Shown in pieces: positions 37,398-46,911 of a stretch of DNA of 64,000 bases (position 1 is the stretch's first letter; each line of letters starts with the position of its first letter). The notes below the pieces were generated by a model. The model saw nothing but the letters and a program-made list of their open reading frames with translations, was not told the DNA's origin and searched no databases. The stretch covers positions 1 through 64,000 of the forward strand of contig SEHB01000012.1 in NCBI GenBank assembly GCA_004143945.1, in the 5' to 3' direction. The position numbers were made by a program, and so were the translations under genes. This stretch comes from Lysobacteraceae bacterium (GTDB lineage Bacteria > Pseudomonadota > Gammaproteobacteria > Xanthomonadales > Rhodanobacteraceae).

Positions 37398-39073
37398 TCC
37401 GCAGCGCAACATTCCTCGCGTGCTTGCTCGTTCTCGTCGCGGGTCATGCCCGCGCGGCCGAAGTGCGCGCGTGGCTCGACCGTGATTCGCTCGAGGTCGG
37501 CGAAACCGTCACGCTCAATGTCGAGGCCAAGGGCACGGTCACGGTGCAGCCCGATTTCACCGCGCTCAGGCAGGACTTCGACCTCCTCGGCACGCAATCG
37601 AGCCAGCAGATCGGCATCGTCAACGGCCAGCGCAGCTCGAGCACGTTGTGGGCGATCGCGCTGCAGCCGCGGCGCAGCGGGCGCCTCACGATCGCGCCGA
37701 TCGCACTCGGCGATGCGAAGACGCAGCCGATCGAACTCGACGTGCGCGCCGCGAGCGCGCGCAGCCAGCAGCAACCCGGCGACGACGTGTTCCTCGAGGT
37801 GGCAGCGGCGCCGCTCGATCCGTACGTGCAGCAGCAGGTGCGCTACACGGTCAAGCTGTACTACGCGTTCGACCTCACCAACGGCAACCTCGCCGAACCA
37901 TCGGCCGACGGGCTCGCGGTGCAGCGGCTCGGGCAGGACAAGACCTACTTCGCGACACTCGGCGGACGCCGCTACCACGTGGTCGAGCGCCATTACGCGT
38001 TGACGCCCGAGCGCAGCGGCGAGATCACGGTGTCGGCGCTCGCGTTCCGCGGCAGTGCACTCGATGCGTCCGATCCGACCGGATTCTTCAGCCGCGGTCG
38101 CAGCGTCGCCGCGCGCTCGGAGGACATCCGGCTCGACGTGCGTGCGCAGCCGCCCGCGTGGACCGGAGGCGCATGGTTGCCTGCCGCCTCGCTGCTGCTC
38201 AAGGACGAGGGCGAGCTTCCGACAGAGCTGCATGTCGGCGACCCGGTCACGCGCACGATCCGCCTGCAGGCGCAGGGCCTTGCGTTCGAACAGTTGCCCG
38301 AACTCGAACTGAAGGCGCCCGAGGGCGCCGACATCTATCCGGACAAGGCCGACACGCGCACGCGCGACGACGGCGAGTGGCTGTATGGCGAACGCGTGCG
38401 CAAGTTCGCGTTCGTACCGCAGCGTCCGGGCACCCTGGTGCTTCCGGGCATGCGCGTGCAATGGTGGGACACCGCGAACGACCGCATGCAGACGACCGAG
38501 TTGCCCGCGCAAGAGATCCGCGTGCTGCCCGCGCTCGGCACGCCCGCTGCGGCGCCGGACGCGAAGCCTGCAGCCGCGGACGCGCCGCGCAGCGAAGGCC
38601 ATGTGCCGATCGCCGAGTCGGCACCGGAGTTCGACTGGCGCATGCTCGCGGCGGTCGGTTTCGGCTTGTGGCTGCTGACGCTCGCCGCGTGGGCGCTGCA
38701 TGCACGCCGGCAGCGGCATCCGGACGAACCGCGTGGCGAGACGCCGGCGCCGCGTGCCGGCAGTTCCGCGCAGCGTGCCGCGTTCCTCGGTGCCTGCGCG
38801 CTCGGCGATCTCGCGGGCGGCGAGCGCGCGCTGGTCGCGTGGGCGCGCGCGGAGCGCCCGGAGATCCGCAACGCGGGCGCACTCGCGGCCGCGATCGATG
38901 ATCCGGCGCAGCGCGATGCGATCGCCGCGTTGCAGCGCGTACGTTACGCGTCGGCGCCGGCGCAGGGCCTCGGCTCGCAGCTCGCGGATGCGTTCCGTGC
39001 GGGCTTCGCGTGGAAACCACCGGCGACGGCGATGCGGGCGTCGCCCCTGCCGGAGCTGTATCCGCCCGGCTGA
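37394..39073 (+). CDS. BatD-family protein
   Basis: A 559-residue BatD protein. A signal peptide (MIRSATFLACLLVLVAGHARA) precedes a beta-sandwich periplasmic region (WLDRDSLEVGETVTLNVEA; VQQQVRYTVKLYYAFDLTNG; YHVVERHYALTPERSGEITV), then a membrane helix near residue 420 (MLAAVGFGLWLLTLAAWAL) and a cytoplasmic helical tail. It ends the moxR-DUF58-DUF4381-batA-batBC-batD operon, whose last five genes overlap head to tail. Confidence 0.9.
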   Translation: MIRSATFLACLLVLVAGHARAAEVRAWLDRDSLEVGETVTLNVEAKGTVTVQPDFTALRQDFDLLGTQSSQQIGIVNGQRSSSTLWAIALQPRRSGRLTIAPIALGDAKTQPIELDVRAASARSQQQPGDDVFLEVAAAPLDPYVQQQVRYTVKLYYAFDLTNGNLAEPSADGLAVQRLGQDKTYFATLGGRRYHVVERHYALTPERSGEITVSALAFRGSALDASDPTGFFSRGRSVAARSEDIRLDVRAQPPAWTGGAWLPAASLLLKDEGELPTELHVGDPVTRTIRLQAQGLAFEQLPELELKAPEGADIYPDKADTRTRDDGEWLYGERVRKFAFVPQRPGTLVLPGMRVQWWDTANDRMQTTELPAQEIRVLPALGTPAAAPDAKPAAADAPRSEGHVPIAESAPEFDWRMLAAVGFGLWLLTLAAWALHARRQRHPDEPRGETPAPRAGSSAQRAAFLGACALGDLAGGERALVAWARAERPEIRNAGALAAAIDDPAQRDAIAALQRVRYASAPAQGLGSQLADAFRAGFAWKPPATAMRASPLPELYPPG

Positions 39074-39277
39074 CGATCCGGCGCCGCGCCGGACGGCGTC
39101 GGCCGGCATGCGTCCATCGGCCGGGCCGCGCACGGCGCCGTCGGGGTCCGCGCGGCCGCAGCCACGGCCGCAGCAGGAAGCGCTCTGGCACACTAGGCGC
39201 TTCGGCGTGGATCCGGAGGTGGGCGTGGCGAAGGGGCGGGAATGCGGCGGTGGCCGCGAGCGCGTGGAAGGCCGCGC

Positions 39278-40582
39278 ATGATGAACGCACGCACGCGCTG
39301 GCCGCTGCATACGCGCATGCTGGTCGGCTTCCTCGTCGGCCTCGTCACCGGACTCGCGGTCCATGTCGGTGTCGGCAGCGACGCCGCGTGGCTGCAAGGG
39401 TTCACATCGAACGTGACCCAGCCGATCGGCCAGGTGTTCCTGCGCCTGCTGTTCATGCTCGTGCTGCCGCTGCTGTTCTCGGCGCTCGTCGTCGGCGTGG
39501 CCGGCATGGGCGACATCCGCGCGCTCGGCCGCGTCGGCTGGAAGACGCTCGCCTACACGATCGTGATGTCGACGATCGCGGTCGCGCTCGGCATCGTGCT
39601 CGTGAACCTGTTCCAGCCCGGCCGCGGCGTCGACCCGGAGGTCGCGCAGGCGCTGCTCGCGGACGCCTCCGAGCGCGCGAGCGCGATCGTCAGCAGCGCG
39701 GGAAGCCAGCGCGAAGGCATCGACTTCGTGCTCGGGATCATCCCCGAGAACGTGTTCCGTGCCGCGGCCGAGAACGACATCCTCGCGGTCATGTTCTTCG
39801 CGCTGATGGTCGGCGTCGGCATCGTGCTCACGAACACGCCGGGCGCGCAGCGGTTCAAGGAAGCGGTCGAGGGGCTGTTCGAGATCGCGATGAGCCTGAT
39901 CCACCTCGTGATCCGGCTCGCCCCGTATGCGGTGGCCTGCCTCGTGTTCAACCTCGCCGCGCTGTTCGGCTGGGACCTCGTGCTCAAGCTCGCGGGCTAC
40001 GTCGGCGTGTGCCTGCTCGCTATGGCGCTGCACCAGTTCGTCGTCTATTCGCTCGCGGTGCGCTGGCTCGGCCGGATGTCGCCGATCGCGTTCTTCCGCG
40101 GCGTGCAGGAAGCGATGCTGATGGCATTCTCGACCGCGTCGAGCAATGCGACGTTGCCGACCGCACTCAAAGTCGCCGAGGAGGACCTGCGCCTGCCACC
40201 GCAGGTATCGCGCTTCGTGCTCACCGTCGGCGCGACCGCGAACCAGAACGGTACCGCGTTGTTCGAAGGCGTCACCGTGCTGTTCCTCGCGCAATTCTTC
40301 GGCGTCGACCTCAGCCTCTGGCAGCAGGTCGTCGTGATGTTCGTCTGCATCCTCGGCGGCATCGGCACGGCGGGCGTTCCGGCGGGTTCGTTGCCGGTGA
40401 TCGCGATGATCTGCGGCATGGTCGGCGTGCCGCCCGAAGGCATCGGCCTGATCCTCGGCGTGAATCACTTCCTCGACATGTGCCGCACCACGCTCAACGT
40501 GACCGGCGACCTCGCCGCCGCGGTGGTCGTGTCGGAGGGACGGCGCGAGCCGCCCATTCCTGGCCGGAGCGATGACGGCTGA
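39278..40582 (+). CDS. Dicarboxylate/amino acid:cation symporter (DAACS)
   Basis: A 434-residue secondary transporter of the GltP/DctA family. It has about eight membrane helices and the two re-entrant signature segments: STASSNATLPTAL (HP1) and GTAGVPAGSLP (HP2), plus VGATANQNGTALFEGV in TM7 where glutamate transporters have GATxNMDGTA. The substrate, a dicarboxylate or acidic amino acid, is not determined. ATG 39278 has GGAAGG upstream; ATG 39281 is also possible. Its stop overlaps the next gene by 11 bases. Confidence 0.92.
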   Translation: MMNARTRWPLHTRMLVGFLVGLVTGLAVHVGVGSDAAWLQGFTSNVTQPIGQVFLRLLFMLVLPLLFSALVVGVAGMGDIRALGRVGWKTLAYTIVMSTIAVALGIVLVNLFQPGRGVDPEVAQALLADASERASAIVSSAGSQREGIDFVLGIIPENVFRAAAENDILAVMFFALMVGVGIVLTNTPGAQRFKEAVEGLFEIAMSLIHLVIRLAPYAVACLVFNLAALFGWDLVLKLAGYVGVCLLAMALHQFVVYSLAVRWLGRMSPIAFFRGVQEAMLMAFSTASSNATLPTALKVAEEDLRLPPQVSRFVLTVGATANQNGTALFEGVTVLFLAQFFGVDLSLWQQVVVMFVCILGGIGTAGVPAGSLPVIAMICGMVGVPPEGIGLILGVNHFLDMCRTTLNVTGDLAAAVVVSEGRREPPIPGRSDDG

Positions 40583-42653
40583 GCATCGCGCGACGCGGCT
40601 CGCATGCGCGGGCGTCGCGTCGCTGCTCGCCTGCGCCGCGCCCGCGTCCGCGGCGGGGCTGCCGTGGGAGATCTGGGAATCGCCGTCGCGACTCGCGCTG
40701 CTCGACCCCGGTGATCGCGTGCTGCTGCGCTCGAGCCATTGCCTCGACGGCTGCCGCTATGACCGCAGCAACGCGGGCGCCGAGGATGCCGCGGCCAATC
40801 CCCATCCCCTGCGCTGGCTCTATCGCGACGGTGAAGAGGACGTGGTGTTCGATGAACGCGGTGCCGGCGCGATCACGCGCATCTGGCTGACCACCGGCTT
40901 CGGCACCTCGAGCTGCATCGACCCGGCCGTTCGCGTGCGCATCTACGTCGACGATGCAGCGGCGCCCGCGCTCGACCTGCCGCTCGCTGCGTTGTTCGAT
41001 GGCACCACGCCTCCATTCACCCCGCCGCTGGTGGCCGACCGCCTCGCCGCCAGTGGAGGCTACGTGAGCCGCGTCCCGATCGTGCATGCGCGCGCGCTGC
41101 GCATCGCGTTGCTCGGCGCCGGCAATGGTGCGCCCAATCCCTGCACCGGCGACGACCGCCGGCTGCTCTGGTTCCAGATCCAGCACCACCGCATCGCACC
41201 GGGGATGCCGATCGAATCGTTCGCCGCGGGCGACGACGCGCCCGGGTGGCGGGCATTCCTCGCGCATGCGGGCGATGATCCCTGGCACGCGCTGCTCGCG
41301 CCCGACGAGCAGGCAGGCGCGCTCGACCCCGGCGCGGCGCATGTGCTCGCGACACGCAGCGGCGCGGGCTGGTTGCGCGGGATCCGACTGCGCCTCGCGC
41401 GCGAGGCACTGGATGACGTCGCACTGCGCCTGCGCTTCGACGGCGACATCGGCGTCATGCTGCCGCTCGCCGACTTCTTCGCGGTGCCGGTGGACGCCGT
41501 GCTGCCCGCGCGAGGCGTGCTGCTCGGCGAGGATGCGGGCGGGTGGCTCTACAGCTGGTTCCCGATGCCGCATGCGGACCTGCTGCAGGCCGAGCTCGTG
41601 GCGCTGCCGTCACTGGCGGCGCCGGTCGCGTTCGACGCCGTGCTCGCATTCGACGACGAGCCGGTTCCCGTACGCGCCGGTCGTTTCGCCGCGCAGCTCG
41701 TCGACGCGTGCGTCGACTCGGTCGTGACGCTCTACGATGCGCGCGGATCGGGCAAGCTGGTCGGACTCTCCGCGCGATACCGCTCGGATGCGTCGCCGCC
41801 GGTGCCAACGATGCTCGAAGGCGACGAGCGTGCGCAGGTCGATGATGCGATCGCGCCGCTGTGGCAGGGCACCGGGATCGAGGACTTCCACGACGGCGGC
41901 TTCTACTTCGACCAGGGCGCGTTCGCAGCGCCGCTCGCGGGCGCGAGCCTCGTGCGTTCGGGCATCGCGCACGACACCGCGGCATGGCGCCTGCTGCTCA
42001 CCGACGCGTTGCCGTATGCGCGCGCGCTGCGCCTGACGCAGGAGGCCGGCCTGGCGCCCGCGCAGTCGTCGCCGATGTGCGTGCGGGCCGTGAGTTACGC
42101 GTATCGACAGGCGCGCGCAAGCGTGGTCAGCCTCGGACGCTTCGAGCTCGGCGATCCGGCTGCGGTCGCCGCGCATGCGCACGTGCTGCCCGCGGGTGCC
42201 GAATGCACGATGCTCGCGGCGTTGCACGGCGACGAGCCGCCGACCGCGCGTACGGCGCGCGCGTGCCGGCACGCGGGTACGAGCCGCTTCCGCTTCCGCA
42301 TCGCCGGCGCCGCGGCGCCGCTGCAGCTCGCGCGCGTGTTCGATGCGGGGCCAGGCGAGCCCGGGCGCATCGCGGGTTCGGGCGCGGCACGCGTTTTCGT
42401 CGGCGGGCGCGAGGTCGCCCGCTTCGCGCCGGTGATCGCGAATCCCGCGCGCCGCTGGCAGCGCGACGCGGTCTTCGTCGACGTGCAACCGCAGGCCGGC
42501 GTGCTCGAATTCGAGATCGTCGCCGACCCCGCGCACGCGGCGGGATTCGGCGAATCGGCGTGGGAACTCCTCGGCGGCTGGACCGACGCCTTGTTCGCCG
42601 ACGGTTTCGGGCACGCGGCGCTTCCGTCAGGCGCCGCCTCGCAGGCACACTAG
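40572..42653 (+). CDS. Secreted DUF2961 (GH172-like) protein
   Basis: A 693-residue secreted protein with signal peptide (LACAGVASLLACAAPASAAG). It matches the DUF2961/GH172 pattern: DERGAGAITRIWLTTGF, then VRIYVDDAAAPALDLPLAAL, and in the second half MLEGDERAQVDD and WQGTGIEDFHDGGFYFDQ. GH172 members are alpha-fructofuranosidase or arabinofuranosidase-type glycosidases whose catalytic Glu residues lie in comparable EGDE and GTGTEDYF motifs; here the second is GTGIEDF. The carbohydrate substrate is unknown. Overlap of 11 bases with the symporter gene implies co-expression. Confidence 0.8.
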   Translation: MTAEHRATRLACAGVASLLACAAPASAAGLPWEIWESPSRLALLDPGDRVLLRSSHCLDGCRYDRSNAGAEDAAANPHPLRWLYRDGEEDVVFDERGAGAITRIWLTTGFGTSSCIDPAVRVRIYVDDAAAPALDLPLAALFDGTTPPFTPPLVADRLAASGGYVSRVPIVHARALRIALLGAGNGAPNPCTGDDRRLLWFQIQHHRIAPGMPIESFAAGDDAPGWRAFLAHAGDDPWHALLAPDEQAGALDPGAAHVLATRSGAGWLRGIRLRLAREALDDVALRLRFDGDIGVMLPLADFFAVPVDAVLPARGVLLGEDAGGWLYSWFPMPHADLLQAELVALPSLAAPVAFDAVLAFDDEPVPVRAGRFAAQLVDACVDSVVTLYDARGSGKLVGLSARYRSDASPPVPTMLEGDERAQVDDAIAPLWQGTGIEDFHDGGFYFDQGAFAAPLAGASLVRSGIAHDTAAWRLLLTDALPYARALRLTQEAGLAPAQSSPMCVRAVSYAYRQARASVVSLGRFELGDPAAVAAHAHVLPAGAECTMLAALHGDEPPTARTARACRHAGTSRFRFRIAGAAAPLQLARVFDAGPGEPGRIAGSGAARVFVGGREVARFAPVIANPARRWQRDAVFVDVQPQAGVLEFEIVADPAHAAGFGESAWELLGGWTDALFADGFGHAALPSGAASQAH

Positions 42654-42675
42654 CGCGGGGGCAAGGGGATACGGC

Positions 42676-43227
42676 GTGGACGCGAACATCACCCGCCTGC
42701 TGCAGGAATGGAGCGGCGGCGACCAGCATGCACTCGCGGCGGCGATGCCGGACCTGTACGCGGAACTGCGCCGGATGGCGGCGGCGCGGTTGCGCAACGA
42801 GCGCGACGCGACGCTGAACCCGACGGCGCTCGTGCACGAGGCGCTGCTGCGCCTGCTCGGCGGCCATGCCGACTTCGCGAGCCGGGCGCACTTCCTCGGT
42901 ATCGGCGCACTGCACATGCGCAGCGTGCTGGTCGACCAGGCGCGCGCACGGCTCGCGGCCAAGCGCGGCGGCGGCGCGCTCAAGGTCACGCTCGATCCGG
43001 CGGCCGAAGCCATCGGTGACGCCGCCGAGCTCGATCTGCTCGCGCTCGACCAGGCGCTCGAGCAACTCGCGGCGCACGACGCGCGTGCCGCGCGCGTGAT
43101 CGTCATGACGGGCTTCTCGGGCATGCGCCACGACGAGGTCGCGGCCGCGATCGGCGTGTCGGTGCCGACCGTCGAGCGCGACCTGCGCTTCGCGCGCGCC
43201 TGGCTCAACCGGGCGCTCTCGCGATGA
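42676..43227 (+). CDS. ECF-type sigma factor paired with a kinase
   Basis: A 183-residue sigma factor of the Sigma70_ECF (PF07638-like) group. Region 2 contains LNPTALVHEALLRLLGG and HFLGIGALHMRSVLVDQARA followed by AAKRGGG; region 4 contains MRHDEVAAAIGVSVPTVERD and LRFARAWL. The acidic DAED-type residues before LVxE of typical ECF sigmas are replaced by N-P-T50-A, as in ECF groups controlled by Ser/Thr kinases. GTG 42676 has AAGGGGA six bases upstream. The stop overlaps the kinase ATG. Confidence 0.9.
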   Translation: MDANITRLLQEWSGGDQHALAAAMPDLYAELRRMAAARLRNERDATLNPTALVHEALLRLLGGHADFASRAHFLGIGALHMRSVLVDQARARLAAKRGGGALKVTLDPAAEAIGDAAELDLLALDQALEQLAAHDARAARVIVMTGFSGMRHDEVAAAIGVSVPTVERDLRFARAWLNRALSR

Positions 43228-46019
43228 CGACCAACGGCCCGGGCGAGCTGCGCCGCCTGTTCGACCTCGTCTGCGACATGCCGACCGAGCACCGTCGCGT
43301 GCGCCTCCACGCCGAAGGCGCCGACGCCGAAACGATCGCCGAAATCGAGGCGCTCGTCGCCTCGCAAGGCACCCTGGTCGCGCGCGCGCGCGTGCCGGTC
43401 GCGGACCTGCTCGGCGACGGGCCGGAAACCGAGCTCGACGCAGGCGACCGCGTCGGTGCATGGCGCCTGCTCAAACGCATCGCGAGCGGCGGCATGGGTG
43501 CGGTCTATCTCGCAGAACGCGCCGATGGCCACTTCGAGCAGCTGGCAGCGATCAAGCTGATCCGTGGCCTCGCCGGCACCGACACGTTCGCGTTGTTCGC
43601 GCGCGAACGGCAGATCCTCGCGACGTTGCAGCATCCGAACATCGCGCGCCTGCTCGACGGCGGGGCGACGCCGGGCGGACAGCCCTACCTCGTGATGGAA
43701 TACGTCGAAGGATTGCCGATCGATCGCTACTGCGACGAGCACCGGCTCGGCCTGCGCGAGCGGCTGGAACTGTTCCGCGCGGTCTGCGCGGCGGTGCAGT
43801 TCGCGCACCAGCGGCTGATCGTGCATTGCGACCTCAAGCCTTCGAACGTGCTCGTTCGCGTGGACGGGACGCCGGTACTGCTCGACTTCGGCATCGCGCG
43901 CGCACTCGACCGGCCGCGCGTGGCGGACACCGATGGCGCGCACTACTTCACGCCGGGTTACGCCAGTCCCGAGCAGCTGCGCGAGTCGTCGGTGACGACC
44001 GCGAGCGACGTCTACGCGCTCGGCCTCGTGCTGTTCGAACTGGTCACCGGGCGCAAGGCGCGCATCGACACCGCCGACCACACCGTGAGCCAGCTCGCGC
44101 GCGCCGAAGTGAGGCCGAGCGACCTCGTGGCCGACGTGCCATGGCGCGCGCGCATCGCGGGCGACCTCGATGCGATCGTGCTGCGCGCGACCGCCGACCA
44201 GCCGGCCGGGCGCTACGCGTCGGCGCAGGCGCTGGCCGACGATCTCGGTCGATTCCTCGAACATCGCCCCGTGCTCGCGCGACCGCAGACGCTCGGCTAC
44301 CGCGTCGCGCGCGGGTTGCGGCGGCGCTGGCCGCTCGCGCTCGCGGCCGCGGCGGCGCTGCTGCTGGTGGTCGCGTTCACCTGGCGGCTCGCCGTCGAAA
44401 GCGCGCGCGCGCGCGCGGCGGAACAGGACGCCAGGCAGCAGGCACTCGCGGCGGAGCGCGTCAGCGACTTCCTCGTTTCGGTGTTCAACGTCTCCAATCC
44501 GAAGCTCAACGCGAACCGCGAGGTCAGCGCGCGCGAAGTGCTCGACCAGGGCGCCGCACGCATCGAGGGCGAACTCGAAGGCGCGCCCGACGTGCGCGCG
44601 CGACTGCTCGACGTGCTCGCGACCGCCTACCGCCACCTCGGGCAGCCGCGTCGCAGCATCGAGTTGTTCCGGAGCGCGATCGAGCTGTACCTCGATCCGC
44701 GCGTGGCGCGTCCGCTCGCGGCGGCGGAAGCGGCGAGCCAGCTCGCGGTGCTGTACGCGAACAACCAGTATCCGGCGGCCGAGGCGCGCGCGATGGCGCA
44801 GCGTTCACTCGACCTGCGTCGCCTGCATGCGCCCGACGACGCGCTCGCGCTCGCCGATTCGTGGAACACGCTCGGCGTCGTGCTCGAAGCGCAGGACGAC
44901 TTCGAAGCCGCGCGCACGGCGCTGCAGAAGGCGCTCGTGCTGCGGCGCGAATCGGGCGATCGGCTCGACCTCGCGTCGACCCTGCACAACCTCGGCCTCG
45001 TCGCGCGCCATAGCGGCGATGGCGAAGGCGCGCTCGCGTATTTCGCCCAGGCACTGGAACTCAAGCGGGACATCGCGGGCGAGCACAGCGTCGACTTCCA
45101 GACCACGTTGCAGGGATACGCCGTCGCCATGGTCGCCGCGGGCCGGGTCAAGGAAGCGGTGCCGCTGCTCGAGCGCAATGTCGCGTTGTGCGCCGAACTG
45201 TACGGTGAAGGGAGTTCCACCGAGGCGGTCGCCCGCAACGAACTCGGGTCGGCCCTGCATGACCTCGGCCGGTTCCCCGAGGCGATCGCGCTGTACCGCA
45301 CGGCGATGCGCATGCACGCGGCGACGAGCGGCGAGGACAGCGCGCAGTACGCGATACCGCTCAACAACCTCGCGTCCGCGCTCGAAGACAGCGGCGATGC
45401 CGCGGCCGCGCTGCCCTTGTTCGAGCGCTCCCTCGCGACGCGTCGCAAGACCCTGCCCGACGACGCGCCTGCGGTGCTGCGTGCGCAACAGAACCTCGCG
45501 CGCGTGCTGACCACGCTGGGTCGGCTCGACACCGCCGAAGCGCCGTTGCAGGCCGCGCTCGAGGGGTTTCGTGCGGTGCATGGCGAGGATCACGCTTCGA
45601 CCGCGAAAGCGGAACTCGCGCTCGCCGATTGGGCCTTGCGCCGCGGCGATCCCGGCCTGGCGCGTTCGACGCTCGCGCTGCTCGAGCGATCGCGCGCGAC
45701 GTTCACCCCGTTGATGCGCGCACGCCGCGACGAACTCGCGGGGCATCTCGCCGCACTGGACGGCGACGAGCCTGCGTCGCTGGAATACCGGCGACGCGCG
45801 TTCGAGGACTTGCGCCAACAGGTCGGTCCCGGCCATCCACTGCTCGCGTCGTTCGCGCTCGACTATGCCGATGCGCTGGAGCGCGCCGATCGCGAATCGG
45901 AAGCGAAGGCGATCGTCGAATCGATGCGCGCTGCGATCGAATCCTCGCTCGTTCCCGATGCGCCTGCACGCAAGGCGCTCGAGCGCCGCAGGGCGACCGC
46001 CGCACGCGCGCGTCGATGA
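43224..46019 (+). CDS. Transmembrane Ser/Thr protein kinase with TPRs
   Basis: A 931-residue Hanks-type kinase. The kinase domain (about 78-345) has the Gly loop ASGGMGAVYLAE, catalytic Lys111 (AAIKLIRG), the catalytic loop H201-C-D203-LKPSN and D221-F-G. The HRD arginine is Cys, so it is a non-RD kinase. A single membrane helix lies near 368-388. The C-terminal half (about 420-900) is a tetratricopeptide array in which helices such as DSWNTLGVVLEAQDDFEAAR and PLNNLASALEDSGDAAAALP recur. It overlaps the sigma gene by four bases, so the two are made together. Confidence 0.94.
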   Translation: MTTNGPGELRRLFDLVCDMPTEHRRVRLHAEGADAETIAEIEALVASQGTLVARARVPVADLLGDGPETELDAGDRVGAWRLLKRIASGGMGAVYLAERADGHFEQLAAIKLIRGLAGTDTFALFARERQILATLQHPNIARLLDGGATPGGQPYLVMEYVEGLPIDRYCDEHRLGLRERLELFRAVCAAVQFAHQRLIVHCDLKPSNVLVRVDGTPVLLDFGIARALDRPRVADTDGAHYFTPGYASPEQLRESSVTTASDVYALGLVLFELVTGRKARIDTADHTVSQLARAEVRPSDLVADVPWRARIAGDLDAIVLRATADQPAGRYASAQALADDLGRFLEHRPVLARPQTLGYRVARGLRRRWPLALAAAAALLLVVAFTWRLAVESARARAAEQDARQQALAAERVSDFLVSVFNVSNPKLNANREVSAREVLDQGAARIEGELEGAPDVRARLLDVLATAYRHLGQPRRSIELFRSAIELYLDPRVARPLAAAEAASQLAVLYANNQYPAAEARAMAQRSLDLRRLHAPDDALALADSWNTLGVVLEAQDDFEAARTALQKALVLRRESGDRLDLASTLHNLGLVARHSGDGEGALAYFAQALELKRDIAGEHSVDFQTTLQGYAVAMVAAGRVKEAVPLLERNVALCAELYGEGSSTEAVARNELGSALHDLGRFPEAIALYRTAMRMHAATSGEDSAQYAIPLNNLASALEDSGDAAAALPLFERSLATRRKTLPDDAPAVLRAQQNLARVLTTLGRLDTAEAPLQAALEGFRAVHGEDHASTAKAELALADWALRRGDPGLARSTLALLERSRATFTPLMRARRDELAGHLAALDGDEPASLEYRRRAFEDLRQQVGPGHPLLASFALDYADALERADRESEAKAIVESMRAAIESSLVPDAPARKALERRRATAARARR

Positions 46020-46117
46020 GCTCCGGCGTCGGCCCTCGGCCACCGGTTGCCCGTGGGGAGCGGCGCCTCGAAAGGCATCGGGCATCCGACGGCTGATACG
46101 CGCGCATCCGCGCACGC

Positions 46118-46146
46118 AAAAAAACCGGCCTGCTTGCGCAGGCCGG
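46118..46146 (-). terminator. Rho-independent terminator of the beta-barrel gene
   Basis: On the minus strand the stem CCGGCCTGC/GCAGGCCGG (nine base pairs, four-base loop) is followed by seven T. It lies 47 bases beyond the beta-barrel gene stop and may also act on the opposite strand. Confidence 0.9.
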
Positions 46147-46192
46147 GGCTGTGAAAGGCATCCCTGCCTTGTTGCTCCGTTGGAGTGTGGGT

Positions 46193-46777
46193 TCAGAAGC
46201 GGTATTCGGCGCCGACCGAGAGTACGCCCGGATCGAGCTTCAGGCCGGCCTTCTCGGTGCGGTAATAGTCGTAGTTGAGGCCGAGGCTGAAGTTGTTGCT
46301 GAAGTCGTAGCCGAAGCCCGCGCCCGCGTACCAGTCGTTGCTGCTGCCGTCGACGCGCACCGGCGTGGTGCCTTCGAAGTAGCTGCCCTTGAGGTCGGAG
46401 CGGAACAGGCCGGCGCGGCCGCTGAGGTACCAGTTGTCGGTCAGGTTGAAGTGTCCGTTGACGCCGACGGTCCAGCCGTCGATTTCGGCGCTGCCGATAT
46501 CCGAGGTGCCGATCGGGTTGCCGCCGTTCGGCGCGGCCTTGCCGAGGTCGACGTAGCCGCCCTCGACGCCGAGCAGCACGTTCGGGGAGACCGCCCAGCG
46601 GTAGCCCACGTTGCCGCCGAACGCGGTGTCGTCGTCGTCGTACAGGCCCTTGTCGACGTTCGACTGGCCGACGTGGCCGTTGATGAAGAATCCGTTGTGG
46701 TTGTCCGCCGCGTGGGCGGCTGAAACGCCAAGGGCGCCGGTGGCAGCGAGGGCAATCGCGATCAGGGTGTTTTTCAT
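46193..46777 (-). CDS. Outer-membrane beta-barrel protein (OmpX/opacity-like)
   Basis: A 194-residue small porin-like protein. Signal peptide MKNTLIAIALAATGALGVSA with cleavage at AHA-AD. The mature part alternates hydrophobic and polar residues in about eight strands (GFFINGHVGQSNVDKGL, FGGNVGYRWAVSPNVLLGVE, WYAGAGFGYDFSNNFSLGLN) and ends in VGAEYRF, the C-terminal aromatic required for BAM recognition. Ligand or function not known. Start at 46777 chosen for the signal peptide. Confidence 0.9.
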   Translation of the reverse strand: MKNTLIAIALAATGALGVSAAHAADNHNGFFINGHVGQSNVDKGLYDDDDTAFGGNVGYRWAVSPNVLLGVEGGYVDLGKAAPNGGNPIGTSDIGSAEIDGWTVGVNGHFNLTDNWYLSGRAGLFRSDLKGSYFEGTTPVRVDGSSNDWYAGAGFGYDFSNNFSLGLNYDYYRTEKAGLKLDPGVLSVGAEYRF

Positions 46778-46911
46778 ATCGAAACAACTCCAGCGTTCAG
46801 GGAAAGCATCGATGCGGTGCATCGCATGCCCGGACTTGGACTGGCGGTCCGCTGCTGCGTTCCTGCCGTCTTCCGTGCGACCTAAGCTGGGGTTCAGTGC
46901 AGGCATTTCAA

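Noticed and set aside
37286-40468. Minus-strand open frame of 1060 codons opposite batD and the symporter
   Set aside because: The translation is rich in Arg, His and Glu with no recognisable domain, and both opposite-strand genes have clear family motifs.
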